This document shows, piece after piece, positions 26,883 through 35,429 of a DNA stretch of 64,000 bases; the stretch's first letter is position 1, and every line of letters starts with the position of its first letter. The DNA lies in the NCBI RefSeq assembly GCF_015864665.1, contig NZ_JADYWU010000002.1:617462-681461 (forward strand). Direction: 5' to 3'. Made by a program: the position numbers and the translations under genes. The stretch comes from Salinibacterium sp. SWN167 (GTDB lineage: Bacteria; Actinomycetota; Actinomycetes; Actinomycetales; Microbacteriaceae). Below the pieces are notes generated by a model. It worked only from the letters and a program-made list of their open reading frames with translations. It ran no database searches and was not told the DNA's origin.

Positions 26883-27383
26883 ATGATGGATCCATGGGCT
26901 AAAGACCGATTCTGGAAGGACCAGTTGCTTACTCGGGACGAGAAAGCGACGTATTACGGACTTCAGGGGAAAGGCAAAGGCCCGCTGCCCAAGAGAATTC
27001 AATACCGGGCGGAACTGCCTGCCTATATTCTCGCGGTGGCTTGCTTCGGATTGACCGTTGGCGGGGGCTTCCTGATACAAGTGACACCCCTCGCGGATAG
27101 GCGCCCGATCGTTTTTCTCGTGATGGCGGTTTGTCTTTTGGGCGCGGTGGGTGTTCTGGTGGTCGCTGTGCGACGAAACGCAATCGCCCGGGAAAAATAC
27201 AAGGAGACATGCTTTTCTGAGGCGGAGAACTACTTGGCTAGCAGAGGGTATCGTTCTCGCCTCGGCGAGGCAGAGCGATTGTCCGCAGAGAGCAGCGATG
27301 ATGTCGCCGAGCCAGCACGGCGATGGGGGAAAAGCCGCAAGGAGCGCCATGGATGGAACCCCCGTGATCATCGCTATCGCTGA
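26883..27383 (+). CDS. Hypothetical two-span membrane protein
   Basis: A protein of 165 or 166 residues of no recognised family. A hydrophilic N-terminus (MDPWAKDRFWKDQLL) is followed by two adjacent hydrophobic segments (LPAYILAVACFGLTVGGGFLI and IVFLVMAVCLLGAVGVLVVAV), then a basic/acidic cytosolic tail ending in HGWNPRDHRYR. A strong AGGAGGAGGA lies just before two consecutive ATG codons (26883 and 26886), and the second has the better spacing. It is the first gene of the accessory island, upstream of the HNH gene on the same strand. Membrane topology (tail inside) is inferred from charge. Confidence 0.6.
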   Translation: MMDPWAKDRFWKDQLLTRDEKATYYGLQGKGKGPLPKRIQYRAELPAYILAVACFGLTVGGGFLIQVTPLADRRPIVFLVMAVCLLGAVGVLVVAVRRNAIAREKYKETCFSEAENYLASRGYRSRLGEAERLSAESSDDVAEPARRWGKSRKERHGWNPRDHRYR

Positions 27384-27553
27384 TAGGCCGACTGGGGTGT
27401 AACGTCAACTCTCAATAGGCTTGGAGCATCAGCGTTCTCTGTTCAGCGCCTTGGAACTCGACGGGGCTTGGTATCGATTCGTAAGATTGAGCAACCGTGC
27501 GCGTTTAAACGAGCTAGGGGCACTGATGGTGCAGTCCTCGGTAGACTCTCTGG

Positions 27554-28255
27554 GTGCCATTATTGACGAAGATCCATAAGGTAGCCTTCAAGACTTTTGA
27601 AGACCAAGTAGTGACTTATCAGACGATCGACCCAAGCTGGCGCCGCGGGCCGCTAAAGCTCTTGACGAACACTAGGGGTGGTGACACCGACAAGAACTTG
27701 ACTCTTGAATTCAAGGTCAAAGGCTATGCCACTCGAAAAGCTTACACCGCGCGGCGTACTCGCGACGGCAAGGGGACTTGGCTTCTGTCCGACGCATCGG
27801 TGGAGTCCCAAAAGCTTGCTCCACTTGAGTTGCGGAGGAATGTGGATACTTCAGACCTCAAGGCTTGGCGAGCTCCGAAGAGAATAGACGGCCAGCTCTG
27901 GCTATTTCAAGGGTGGGCCTACTTCGCTGACGACCCAAATGGTCTCGTGGCCGAAGACGTGCGGGCTCTCATCAACGTCGAGGCGAACAAGCGGCGGCTT
28001 TTACTTGAGAAAGCGCATGCGCTTCAGGCTGTAAGCGACAACTATGACCGGCCTAAGCGCCGGGAGTCGATCTCACAGGTAGTGCGGGTCGAGGTGTGGC
28101 AGCGTGATGGTGGACACTGCGTCGAGTGCAACAGCCAAGCCAAGTTGGAGTTCGACCACATCATCCCTGTTGCGATGGGCGGTGGCAATACATCACGAAA
28201 TCTCCAGCTGCTGTGCGAGACATGCAATCGTCGCAAGGGTGCGTCATTGGGCTAA
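27554..28255 (+). CDS. HNH endonuclease domain protein
   Basis: A 233-residue protein with a C-terminal HNH nuclease domain (residues about 175-233). VWQRDGGHCVEC supplies the first zinc Cys pair, and KLEFDHIIPVAMGGGNTSRNLQLLCETCNRRKG supplies the catalytic DH, the Asn, the His-equivalent strand and the second CxxC. The 170-residue N-terminal part has no familiar domain and probably recognises a target. It starts with GTG at 27554 (MPLLTKIHKVAF). Many such stand-alone HNH proteins occur in defence islands or act as restriction-like enzymes. There is no methylase next to it, so an ordinary restriction pair is not supported. Confidence 0.85.
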   Translation: MPLLTKIHKVAFKTFEDQVVTYQTIDPSWRRGPLKLLTNTRGGDTDKNLTLEFKVKGYATRKAYTARRTRDGKGTWLLSDASVESQKLAPLELRRNVDTSDLKAWRAPKRIDGQLWLFQGWAYFADDPNGLVAEDVRALINVEANKRRLLLEKAHALQAVSDNYDRPKRRESISQVVRVEVWQRDGGHCVECNSQAKLEFDHIIPVAMGGGNTSRNLQLLCETCNRRKGASLG

Positions 28256-28384
28256 CTGCCTACTTGGGCTCTGAGAGATCGTTCGTCGAACTCGGCGATC
28301 GAGCGGACGCAGAGGGATAGCCATCGCCGACCGAACTGACATGACTCTAACCAGCGCCCAGCCCTAAGGGTTTTCACGACATAG

Positions 28385-28827
28385 ATAGCCGCCAGCTCGT
28401 TAGAGGGGCGTCCGAAAGCCCTTGTCGCTGGGTAGGAGCGCCGGCCAAAAACGTTTCGTCGGGCATCTTGAATCGCATGCAGGCTGTGCACGACCTCGAC
28501 CTCGCTCTCACAGCCGGCGTCGGTGGGGATTTTGCTCAGGAGCACGCCAGCGATGCGCAGCAGTTCAGCGATCTGGGGGAGTGCGAGGCGGTGGTAGACG
28601 ACGCTGGCACGGCGGTCAGAAACAACGAGGCCTTAGCGTCGTAGCGCTGAGATGTGCTGCGAAAGGTGGGAAGCTTGGAGCCCGGTCTCGGCAACCACGT
28701 CGGCCACGGGTGCCTCGGCGGCGGCTGACAGCATCTCGAGCGCCCGGATGCGGTACGGATGCGCGAGTCCTATGGAGAGGTTCGCTTTGCTCTCGTAGAG
28801 CGGCCTGCGTTCATCGAGAACGACCAT
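28385..28827 (-). pseudogene. Decayed second copy of the arsR-sulP operon start
   Basis: Read on the minus strand from ATG 28827 (AGGAG before it), the sequence is a close paralogue of the intact arsR: MVVLDERRPLYESKANL, then QASHLSQHISALRR. It hits a TAA at 28633-28635, exactly where the intact gene has Tyr (RRYGLV). After this stop the homology resumes in the same frame (GLVVSDRRASVVYHRLALPQIAELL). The original arsR stop has become CGA, the sulP ATG has become ACG, and some 18 sulP-like codons follow (KRFWPALLPSDKGFR against KRSWKELLPSAKDYR) before similarity ends. The rest of sulP is gone. Confidence 0.88.
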
Positions 28828-28883
28828 TGCTGTGCTCCTAATCGGTGTGGCTGCAGCGGCACACATTGGCTCGCTTGCTGAAT

Positions 28884-28897
28884 TGATAGAATCATCA
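28884..28897. promoter_or_regulatory. Candidate ArsR operator, second copy
   Basis: TGATA-GAAT-CATCA lies 57 bases upstream of the broken arsR copy, in the same relative place as the element before the intact gene. The surrounding sequence (GCTTGCTGAATTGAT) is also shared, which marks this as the end of the duplicated segment. Confidence 0.4.
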
Positions 28898-29139
28898 CAT
28901 TGAGAGCTTCGTGCGCCTATTAGCCCCGTCGAAGTTGCTCGGGGCGTTTAGGGCATAAATCGGAATCGTGCCCGCTCCCAATTGGGTAATTTGTTCGCGG
29001 TCAGGGGCACCGGGGGATGAGATACGCGGCCATTGACTTATGCCGATGAAAGATGTGGTTGCCGTCAGTGGTTCGTTTAGTCGATTGCAGGGTTCCTGCG
29101 GCTGGTGGTAGGTTCGCCCAATATTCGTACGAACAGAAA

Positions 29140-29844
29140 GTGAAACTTGTGAAACCTCGCTCGTTTTTTGCTGATCGTGTACTGCCACACCCAGGATTCT
29201 GGTCGCGTTCACGGGACGCAATCTGGATCAACGCCATCACTGGGGTTATGGTCACGATCGCGATTTCGGGAGCTGTGTTTACCCTCGAACAAGCCCGCGA
29301 AAATGAACGAGCGGAGCACGCCGAAGTTCTTAGCAACATCCAATTCGTGCGTGATGTTGTAATTTCGGGCTCGCCCGAAAAACCGTTCGGCGGCCTCAAC
29401 CTGCGTGGAGCTCCGCTCGAGGGACTCGATCTGCAAGCAGCTGTGTTCAACGCGGCTGACCTATCGAACGCCGAACTGGAATATGTGAACTTGACCGGGG
29501 TTTATTTGTACAAGACATCGCTGGAAGGGGCTCACCTGCAAGGTGCTCTTCTGACCGGCGCGAACCTCTCATTTACGAACTTCAGTGGCGCTGACTTGTC
29601 TGCGGCTGATCTTTCAGATGTCAGCCAAAACGGCTTTGGGATGAGCGGCCAAGGCTTGTGGAACGACACCAACCTTAGTTACACCACATTCACAAACGAT
29701 TTGGGCACCGAAGAAGACCCGATTTCCGCAGACTTGACCGGGGCATTCTGGTACCGGATGGCAGATGGTTCAGGTGCACCAAGCGGGTTAGATGCTGCGA
29801 CACTCGCGACTCTCGAAGTCCGGCCTCATCCCTCGATTCCTTGA
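29140..29844 (+). CDS. Membrane-anchored pentapeptide-repeat protein
   Basis: Pentapeptide-repeat protein, 234 residues from the GTG at 29140; an ATG at 29053 would add 29 residues with poorer codon use. One hydrophobic segment near the N-terminus (INAITGVMVTIAISGAVF) is followed by a charged linker and then about 20 A(D/N)LxX repeats. Examples are LNLRGAPLEGLDLQAAVFNAADLSNAELEYVNL and GANLSFTNFSGADLSAADLSDV. These fold into a right-handed square helix. The family includes DNA mimics that protect gyrase and many proteins of unknown role. It is convergent with the helicase of the OLD/UvrD cassette and may belong to the same defence island (inference). Confidence 0.82.
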   Translation: MKLVKPRSFFADRVLPHPGFWSRSRDAIWINAITGVMVTIAISGAVFTLEQARENERAEHAEVLSNIQFVRDVVISGSPEKPFGGLNLRGAPLEGLDLQAAVFNAADLSNAELEYVNLTGVYLYKTSLEGAHLQGALLTGANLSFTNFSGADLSAADLSDVSQNGFGMSGQGLWNDTNLSYTTFTNDLGTEEDPISADLTGAFWYRMADGSGAPSGLDAATLATLEVRPHPSIP

Positions 29845-29979
29845 AGCTGCGGCGTTGCCTTAGCAGCTTGGGCATCAGGGTTAGTGGGGCACCGAGTTCC
29901 GTCGGGTGAGGACGCACGGACCGGAGACAGGAGTTTTCTTCAGCAATCGTGTTCATTGCAAAGCGAAAAGCGTACTAAA

Positions 29980-31647
29980 TTATCGCGCTGCGAACCCCGC
30001 GCTCGCATACAACGCCATCACGTCCGGCCGCGTCGATTCAGGGACAGCTAGTACAAGCAATTGCCGCGCCCTCGTAAGTCCGACGTATCCGAGGCGAAGG
30101 TCACTGTCGATTTTGGCGATTGGGTCCGCGAGTGCAGAGGCCCAGCTTCGTGCTTGTTCGCGGTAACTGTTGCCGACCTCCGCCACCAGCATAACGGCGT
30201 CAATAGACATTCCTTTGGCTCCATGAATAGTGTCGACAAGGACCCCATCTTGGTCTTCTGCTTCAACCGACGATGCTTCGAACTCGCTCCAACTGGGTGG
30301 GGCCAGCAGCTGCTCGCCGGTCAGGCTCGTACCTGGCACCAGTAGCGCACTGGCTGCCTCATCAACTGCAGATACTGCTTTAGTTGCCCACTCAAGAAGA
30401 GTTCCTTCAAAGGGGGCGAATCCGGAGAGTAATCTTGCGGCGGAATTTCGGAGCTTGCTTTTGTCAAGCTCGAGTTGAGTCGGAGGTTTGTCGAAGGCAC
30501 GCCGCAATAGCAACGACTCAAGCTCGCGGTAATGTTCTTGAGTCAAATTTGCTGCGGTAGCGGCGGAAATTAGTGGCGCAAAGTTTCGCGGGATTTGGGG
30601 GCGGCTCGCGCCTCGAATTTTTTCGCCAGTGATCCTTGAGTGCACCAAAACAGATTTCGAACTCGCGTCGAGCCCGAAATCGTCAACAAACTTTTGCAGC
30701 AATTCAGGCAGCAGCGATACATCTTCTGTCCTGTATCTAATCAGAATGGGCGCTATGCCGAGATCCTTGTACGGCCCCGCTGCGATGTCAGGTTTGACTG
30801 CTCCTCGCACTTTCGCAGTCACGTTGCAGATTGCTTGAGACGAACGAAAGTTTTCCTTCAGTTGTCTCCGTTTAAGCTTGCAATGCTTCGCCAGCGCATC
30901 GCATTTGTCTGGGCTTGCCCCAGTGAACTCATAGATTGATTGGTCATAATCACCAACTAAGACGAGGGACTTGAGTCCGGCGTCATGCAGCTCGCGCAAA
31001 CAAGCCAGAGTCGACGCATTAGTGTCTTGTGCCTCGTCCACGATAATTTCGTCGAACCGGCTCGCTAGTGCCGCCGCGATTTCTTTATGATCTTGCAGTA
31101 TCCAAAGGGCGATCTCGATCGTGTCGTCGTGGTTAATAAAGCCCAACTCTGCGGCTCGTACCCTTGCGTCTCTGGCTTTCGTTTCGTCACTAGGGCGCCG
31201 CGTACCCTTCCCGACGTAACGCAACGTCCTGTCCGCGTTGTACTTAAAGTCATCGGACTTGAGCTTCTCCGGAAATAGCTTTTGAACGATTTCGTTATCG
31301 ACCGTTAGCGGCCGATCTGCTCCTGTAACGAGGTGTCCGAATGGTCGAACTAGGTATCTAAAAAGGAACGAATGTAGGGTGCCGACAAACTGCTGGTCAT
31401 CAAGCGCAATGCCGTAGCCGTGCACTGTGGCGCTCGCTATTTCCCGCGCGCCTACATTTGTGTATGAGAGCAGCGCCAGCCGCTTTCCCTTTCTCACCTT
31501 AGCGGCAACTCGAGCGGCAACGGATGTTGTTTTTCCCGCCCCAGGGCATGCCGAAAGAAATATATTCTTGCCGCCTAGAACAGCCCGCTTCTGCGATTTC
31601 GAAAGGCCATGAAACTCTGCTTTCGTTTCGGGAGAAGGTTTAGTCAT
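29980..31647 (-). CDS. gajB: UvrD/Rep-like helicase, GajB-like partner of the OLD nuclease
   Basis: A 555-residue superfamily 1A helicase. The motifs are complete: ACPGAGKTT (Walker A, Lys39), VDEAQD (Walker B, near residue 204), LVGDYDQSIYEFTGA (motif III), ENFRSS (IV), DTIHGAKGMSIDAVML (V, near 480) and GYVGLTRARQLLVLA (VI, near 520). It is shorter than true UvrD (about 720), lacking full 1B/2B insertions. Its ATG overlaps the end of the OLD-family gene by four bases. The pair is the architecture of Gabija, in which GajB senses unwound DNA or nucleotide depletion and works with GajA. Bacillus GajB is about 494 residues, so this one is somewhat longer. Confidence 0.85.
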   Translation of the reverse strand: MTKPSPETKAEFHGLSKSQKRAVLGGKNIFLSACPGAGKTTSVAARVAAKVRKGKRLALLSYTNVGAREIASATVHGYGIALDDQQFVGTLHSFLFRYLVRPFGHLVTGADRPLTVDNEIVQKLFPEKLKSDDFKYNADRTLRYVGKGTRRPSDETKARDARVRAAELGFINHDDTIEIALWILQDHKEIAAALASRFDEIIVDEAQDTNASTLACLRELHDAGLKSLVLVGDYDQSIYEFTGASPDKCDALAKHCKLKRRQLKENFRSSQAICNVTAKVRGAVKPDIAAGPYKDLGIAPILIRYRTEDVSLLPELLQKFVDDFGLDASSKSVLVHSRITGEKIRGASRPQIPRNFAPLISAATAANLTQEHYRELESLLLRRAFDKPPTQLELDKSKLRNSAARLLSGFAPFEGTLLEWATKAVSAVDEAASALLVPGTSLTGEQLLAPPSWSEFEASSVEAEDQDGVLVDTIHGAKGMSIDAVMLVAEVGNSYREQARSWASALADPIAKIDSDLRLGYVGLTRARQLLVLAVPESTRPDVMALYASAGFAAR

Positions 31648-33353
31648 TCGAGGTCACCAGCAAAATTAATCGCATCCATTACGTAGGCGGGCACCACGAT
31701 TTGTGCTTCTGACTCCTCAATTGAGTCGGCTAATGCTTGCGCGAACGGGCCCTTCACTTTCGACACAGCGTCTAGAAGACCATCAGCGAATTCTGATGCG
31801 TCGGCAAATTTTGCCGCTCTGAGTCGGTCCGCCACGCGCGGTCTGATGGCCTCGAGAGCGTCAATTAGAACTGACGGCTTTTCGAAGTTGACATAGGCGA
31901 GATCCCATTCGAAGGTTCTAGTGGCCAAGACAACTCTGATATTCCCGCCATCGCGCCCCTTGAGCTTCGTCGCCGTTGCAGAGGGCAGGGCAAACTGATC
32001 GCTGCCATTTTCATCGAGTTCACTCGGAGTGGGGTCTGAATCTGACACCACGGCGCACCTGAGAGGAATGCCGCCGTTCTCGAATACGGAAATAAAGGGG
32101 TCGAAAGCCAAGCCATCCACTGAGACAACTGTGATGCCAGTTTCGGCGAGGGAAATTCCTCTCGTTAGTGCTAAAGCCGGGAAAAGAATCAATTCGGCAA
32201 TGCCCTCTACAAGGATCACTGAATCCGAGAACAACATCGTCGATTTGGTGAGATCCAAAAAACGACGCAGATGATTGGAGCTGCGCGCACTTAGTGGGGC
32301 ATTGGCCAAGAAATGCGCTGTAGTGCTGGCTGGATGCGCCGCTCTGCGAAGAACTGTCAAGCGCTTGACCTCAGCCGCTGAGGCGAATTGAGGAGAGTGG
32401 GTTGTCGCAATAACTTGAGTAGTTGCGTCAGTTAATGATTGCAAATATTTCAACAGCAGACTCTGCAGTTGCGGGTGCAAATGAGATTCAGGCTCCTCAA
32501 CTAGGAGCACATTGAGCGGGATCGCAGAGTCAGTCTCTAGCAGTGCCAGCAACACCGACACATAGAGCAAATTGTTGTAGCCAAGGCCATTTTCGGACAG
32601 TCTGGATGTTGACGGGCTGCTGCCGGCTAGAGACTGAAGACTGGCGATGATCCGCTCGAATCGAGCCTCGGTGAACTGTAATTCCGATGTGTGGGCATAT
32701 GGGCCTGCCCCGGTCATTCCAGACAATCTTGCTTGGATTGACGTGGCCGTTGTAATGATTGCGTCTACTGCGGCTAAATCAATGTTAGCTGCCGTCATAA
32801 TGTCCACGAGTTTTTTTCGATCGGCGTGCCCGATCGGCGCGTGGGCTGAAACGAGGTTAGCCAGTTTATTGCTCGGCCCAGGGCGCAAGTCAGCGCTTGC
32901 ATCTCGCAGAGCAGGCATATAGATGAATCGGATCGAGTCGCGTGCGATTGACTCGACGTCGTTCAGGCCAAGGTCCCCTCCAGACCATCGTGTTAGAGGT
33001 CTGCCGTCTTGATTCATCCGAGATCTAAGGGTTAGTCGCCCATACCCAGAGCCGAGCGACGGTGCCAAGATAGAGATGAGTCGTCCCTGATGTTTCGCCG
33101 GTATATCGGCGAAAACTGCGCTTATCTCCAGGTCTTCGATCGGGTTTCCGTTTTTAACTCTCGTGAAATCCGAGGCGCTAATCCAGCGATTGCCTAGGCC
33201 CTCCGCAAACGGCTGAAGGAGTGAGCGTATCGCATCAATTATTGATGTCTTGCCCGAGTTGTTCGCTCCCGCCACCAGAGCCAGAGTCGGCGCAAACTCG
33301 ATCGTGGTGTCAATGCCACGGAATCCAGCAATTGTCAGTGTCTCAATTCGCAT
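31644..33353 (-). CDS. gajA: OLD-family ATPase/TOPRIM nuclease, GajA-like
   Basis: A 569-residue protein with an N-terminal ABC-type ATPase and a C-terminal TOPRIM nuclease. GANNSGKTS (Lys35) is the Walker A, LSENGLGYNNLLY stands at the ABC signature, and LLVEEPESHLHPQLQ (near residue 285) is the Walker B. ILVEGIAEL (near 382) carries the TOPRIM Glu, and VSDSDPT (near 437) the Asp-x-Asp metal site. This is a class 2 OLD enzyme, the type coupled to UvrD helicases. The start is the ATG at 33353 with AAGGGG before it; the frame is open to 33419. In Gabija, GajA nicks DNA when ATP falls. Together with gajB this is a complete two-gene defence cassette. Confidence 0.85.
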   Translation of the reverse strand: MRIETLTIAGFRGIDTTIEFAPTLALVAGANNSGKTSIIDAIRSLLQPFAEGLGNRWISASDFTRVKNGNPIEDLEISAVFADIPAKHQGRLISILAPSLGSGYGRLTLRSRMNQDGRPLTRWSGGDLGLNDVESIARDSIRFIYMPALRDASADLRPGPSNKLANLVSAHAPIGHADRKKLVDIMTAANIDLAAVDAIITTATSIQARLSGMTGAGPYAHTSELQFTEARFERIIASLQSLAGSSPSTSRLSENGLGYNNLLYVSVLLALLETDSAIPLNVLLVEEPESHLHPQLQSLLLKYLQSLTDATTQVIATTHSPQFASAAEVKRLTVLRRAAHPASTTAHFLANAPLSARSSNHLRRFLDLTKSTMLFSDSVILVEGIAELILFPALALTRGISLAETGITVVSVDGLAFDPFISVFENGGIPLRCAVVSDSDPTPSELDENGSDQFALPSATATKLKGRDGGNIRVVLATRTFEWDLAYVNFEKPSVLIDALEAIRPRVADRLRAAKFADASEFADGLLDAVSKVKGPFAQALADSIEESEAQIVVPAYVMDAINFAGDLE

Positions 33354-33742
33354 GCGTCCCCTTCGCTCTCGATCACAGCTAAGGCTGAGCCTAGCTGAAA
33401 GGATGTGAATCATACTCAATGCGGCGGGATTGCAGGGTGTTCGCGCGGCGGCCGAGCCGTAGTTGCTTGCTTAGTGAGGTAGCTACGTGTTGTTGGAGCA
33501 TATGTTTCGTAAGCCTTCTTCTTGGCCGTTCGGTGGCAGACTTGTGGCAAAGCTCATGGCTCATGCGTCGTTGCTCGGCGCTACTCTGAACGACTCTTCC
33601 GGTCGATCGATTAGCTCAATAGTTCTTGGCCACCGCGTCACGCGTCAGCTTCTGAGTTTCCTACTGCGGCGATTCGGGCGACAGGCGAGCCCCTCACGCC
33701 TAGTGTCGAAAGCTGCGCCATTCAAAGCTCTATGCTGAACGG
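33354..33742. other. Unassigned stretch upstream of the OLD/UvrD cassette
   Basis: About 390 bases with no supported gene. The promoter of the OLD/UvrD operon must lie in the left part. An 83-codon plus-strand frame (33487-33738) has mixed hydrophobic and Ser/Arg composition and no ribosome site, and I do not accept it. I see no repeats or hairpins worth naming. Confidence 0.4.
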
Positions 33743-33913
33743 ATGAGTGAATTAGACGAGCACCTCGCTCGAATGAGTGATATTTCCTCCCGAGCAAACA
33801 GTTTCAAGGTCAACGAAGCATCTGACCCGAAGGCATTTTCCAAGACAGTCGTTGAAGACTTGGGAATGCTCGCCGACGCAATTGGCGCGCTTATCAAGCG
33901 ATCCCAAGTATGA
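33743..33913 (+). CDS. Small hypothetical protein, 56 residues
   Basis: A short open frame from ATG 33743 to TGA 33911. The product is acidic and helical in look: MSELDEHLARMSDISSRAN, then a middle with KAFSKTVVEDLGMLADAI, and a basic end (LIKRSQV). The heptad-like spacing of Leu/Ile/Met suggests a small helical bundle or coiled coil. The ribosome site is weak (only CGG before the ATG). It sits between the Gabija-type cassette, which is read away from it, and the TIGR02391 gene. No family is recognised. Coding status is supported by composition only. Confidence 0.45.
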   Translation: MSELDEHLARMSDISSRANSFKVNEASDPKAFSKTVVEDLGMLADAIGALIKRSQV

Positions 33914-34332
33914 ACGCGGGAGCTAGTGCCCTCCAGTACTAGGAATTCATTGCTGAGCGCCTACCGAGGGAGCAGCCTATGATCGATGCTTTATCTCGAC
34001 GACGTCATAGGGCGAATAGGCTAGCGCTTTCCTGCTGAAAAGAGCTTGGCATCCTTCGCTTGGTGCAGCTTCAAAATCCCTGCCGTCACAACCCGCGCAG
34101 AGCTTCCAGCTCCTTTGCTGAGCTTTATCGTAATCCTGCCCCTCAAACGCTGGAAGCCAGATTGGTGACAAGCCCACCTCTGATTTGGAACACAGAGCCA
34201 AGAGCACAATAGGCCTTGCGCGAGAACGTACACAGTAAGTGTTGTGTGTTTTCAGCTCGAGCGCGGTGCTTGCAGCCGACCGGTGTGCGAGTCTCCGCCC
34301 GAACTCTCGCTGCCTGTAGGAGACTTGAGTTC
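33914..34332. other. Unassigned stretch before the TIGR02391 gene
   Basis: About 420 bases without a firm gene. A minus-strand frame from 34233 to 34021 ends in a plausible Lys/Arg-rich stretch (GRITIKLSKGAGSSARV) but begins with a Cys/Trp-rich part, so at best it is the remains of a gene. The right end carries AGGAGA ten bases before the next ATG. Confidence 0.35.
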
Positions 34333-35055
34333 ATGGATGAAGAATGGGCGCGAGGCGAGTTGCGCGCGTTCATCGATCTCACTCGTATTGGTTGGCCCAA
34401 GTCTGAGGGTATCATCGGGGATTTCCGTGAGCACGTGGGCCCCGAGGACCTGATAGTGGCGCAAGCTGCCGTGGTTGAGCAAATTCTCGGTCGCGTGCTG
34501 CCTCTCTGGCGCACTGACGTTCCAGCGGCAACAAGTCGGTTTCGCTGGAAGCAACACTGGGAGGCTGCCACTAGGGCGCTGTCCCAGCTTGAACGTGCCG
34601 AGGAGCTCCGCCAGAAGCTCGGGGACAATTCGCCAACGCTCAGCGCCTCAGCGCTGCATTCTTGGGCGTGGAGTGGCGCGCGGTCGCTTTGGCAGAGTGG
34701 TCACTACCGTGAAGCCGTCCAAGCTGCTGCTGTGAAGGTCAACGCCGAAACCCAGAACAAACTTGGCCGCCGGGATATCGCCGAGGCTGCCCTCTTCCAA
34801 CTCGCCTTGAGCAACGACCAACCCTCGGCTAACACCCCGCGCCTACGCCCCGCCGGCGACGACGGCGGCAAGACATCCCTCAGCGTTCGCCGAGGAATAG
34901 TCGCGCTCGCCGAGGGCGCTTACGGAGCGCTCCGAAATCCGATCGGGCACGACGAGGGTGAGCTTAGCGAACAAAATGCGCTTGAGCAGCTCGCCGTGTT
35001 CAGCGTGCTCGCCCGCGCCATCGATTCAGCAAGCATTGAAAGAGCACGACAGTAA
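34333..35055 (+). CDS. TIGR02391 (Ymh) family protein
   Basis: A 240-residue protein of the TIGR02391/Ymh family, helical proteins often found in phages and defence islands and distantly related to Abi/HEPN-type proteins. The C-terminal half carries the family pattern: ALHSWAWSGARSLWQSGHYREAVQAAAVKVN, then SVRRGIVALAEGAYGALRNPIGHDEG, with the conserved R-N-P-x-x-H that resembles the HEPN RxxxxH RNase motif. I start at ATG 34333 (AGGAGA upstream) rather than at the open frame beginning at 34216. Toxin-like RNase activity is inference. The neighbours, the OLD/UvrD cassette and small orphan genes, support an immune role. Confidence 0.72.
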   Translation: MDEEWARGELRAFIDLTRIGWPKSEGIIGDFREHVGPEDLIVAQAAVVEQILGRVLPLWRTDVPAATSRFRWKQHWEAATRALSQLERAEELRQKLGDNSPTLSASALHSWAWSGARSLWQSGHYREAVQAAAVKVNAETQNKLGRRDIAEAALFQLALSNDQPSANTPRLRPAGDDGGKTSLSVRRGIVALAEGAYGALRNPIGHDEGELSEQNALEQLAVFSVLARAIDSASIERARQ

Positions 35056-35089
35056 GGCGCATATAAGCGAGCCGGCGCAAAAACCATAG

Positions 35090-35338
35090 ATGAATCGCGC
35101 CCATACTGCAGTAATAGTGAAGGTAGCTGACGGAACTTGGCGCGAAATCATGAGCGAGAGCCTCTCGCCTGCCGATCCGCCCGCCACTTCGCTGAGTGAG
35201 GTCGTCTCAGCGACTGGCGATGTGTCTATCTTTTTGCCGCAGAAACTGCTCGCGGTCCAGCGCGGGCAGCTCGCCCAGTCGCCAATCGAAGCGGAAGGCG
35301 CCTCAACATCGCGGGCTAGCCGAACTGCCGGTGGGTGA
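35090..35338 (+). CDS. Possible small protein, 82 residues
   Basis: Open frame from ATG 35090 to TGA 35336, 34 bases after the TIGR02391 gene on the same strand. The product starts MNRAHTAVIVKVADGTWRE, continues with Ser/Pro/Ala-rich sequence and ends SRASRTAGG. No family is recognised. Third codon positions are moderately G/C-rich, which weakly favours coding. Its stop is followed at once by a GTG that opens a 25-codon hydrophobic frame. Confidence 0.35.
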   Translation: MNRAHTAVIVKVADGTWREIMSESLSPADPPATSLSEVVSATGDVSIFLPQKLLAVQRGQLAQSPIEAEGASTSRASRTAGG

Positions 35339-35416
35339 GTGGCTGTAGTGGCTCCACTAGCGTTGGGCCTCGGCATTGTCGGCGTCATCGTGGCTGTCGT
35401 CTATATGCGCGAGTAG
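35339..35416 (+). CDS. Possible 25-residue single-span membrane peptide
   Basis: Starting with the GTG at 35339, which touches the stop of the preceding small frame (TGAGTG), the 25 codons encode MAVVAPLALGLGIVGVIV, AVVY and MRE. That is one ideal membrane span with a charged end. Tiny single-span peptides accompany some toxin-antitoxin and abortive-infection loci, but no family can be assigned and the ORF may be chance. Confidence 0.3.
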   Translation: MAVVAPLALGLGIVGVIVAVVYMRE

Positions 35417-35429
35417 CTAGTCGGTGAGC

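Noticed and set aside
27554..28255. Type II restriction-modification system around the HNH gene
   Set aside because: No DNA methyltransferase motifs (DPPY, SPP or ENV/PC types) occur in neighbouring genes.
33487..33738. 83-codon plus-strand frame upstream of the OLD/UvrD cassette
   Set aside because: No ribosome site or recognisable pattern; irregular codon use.
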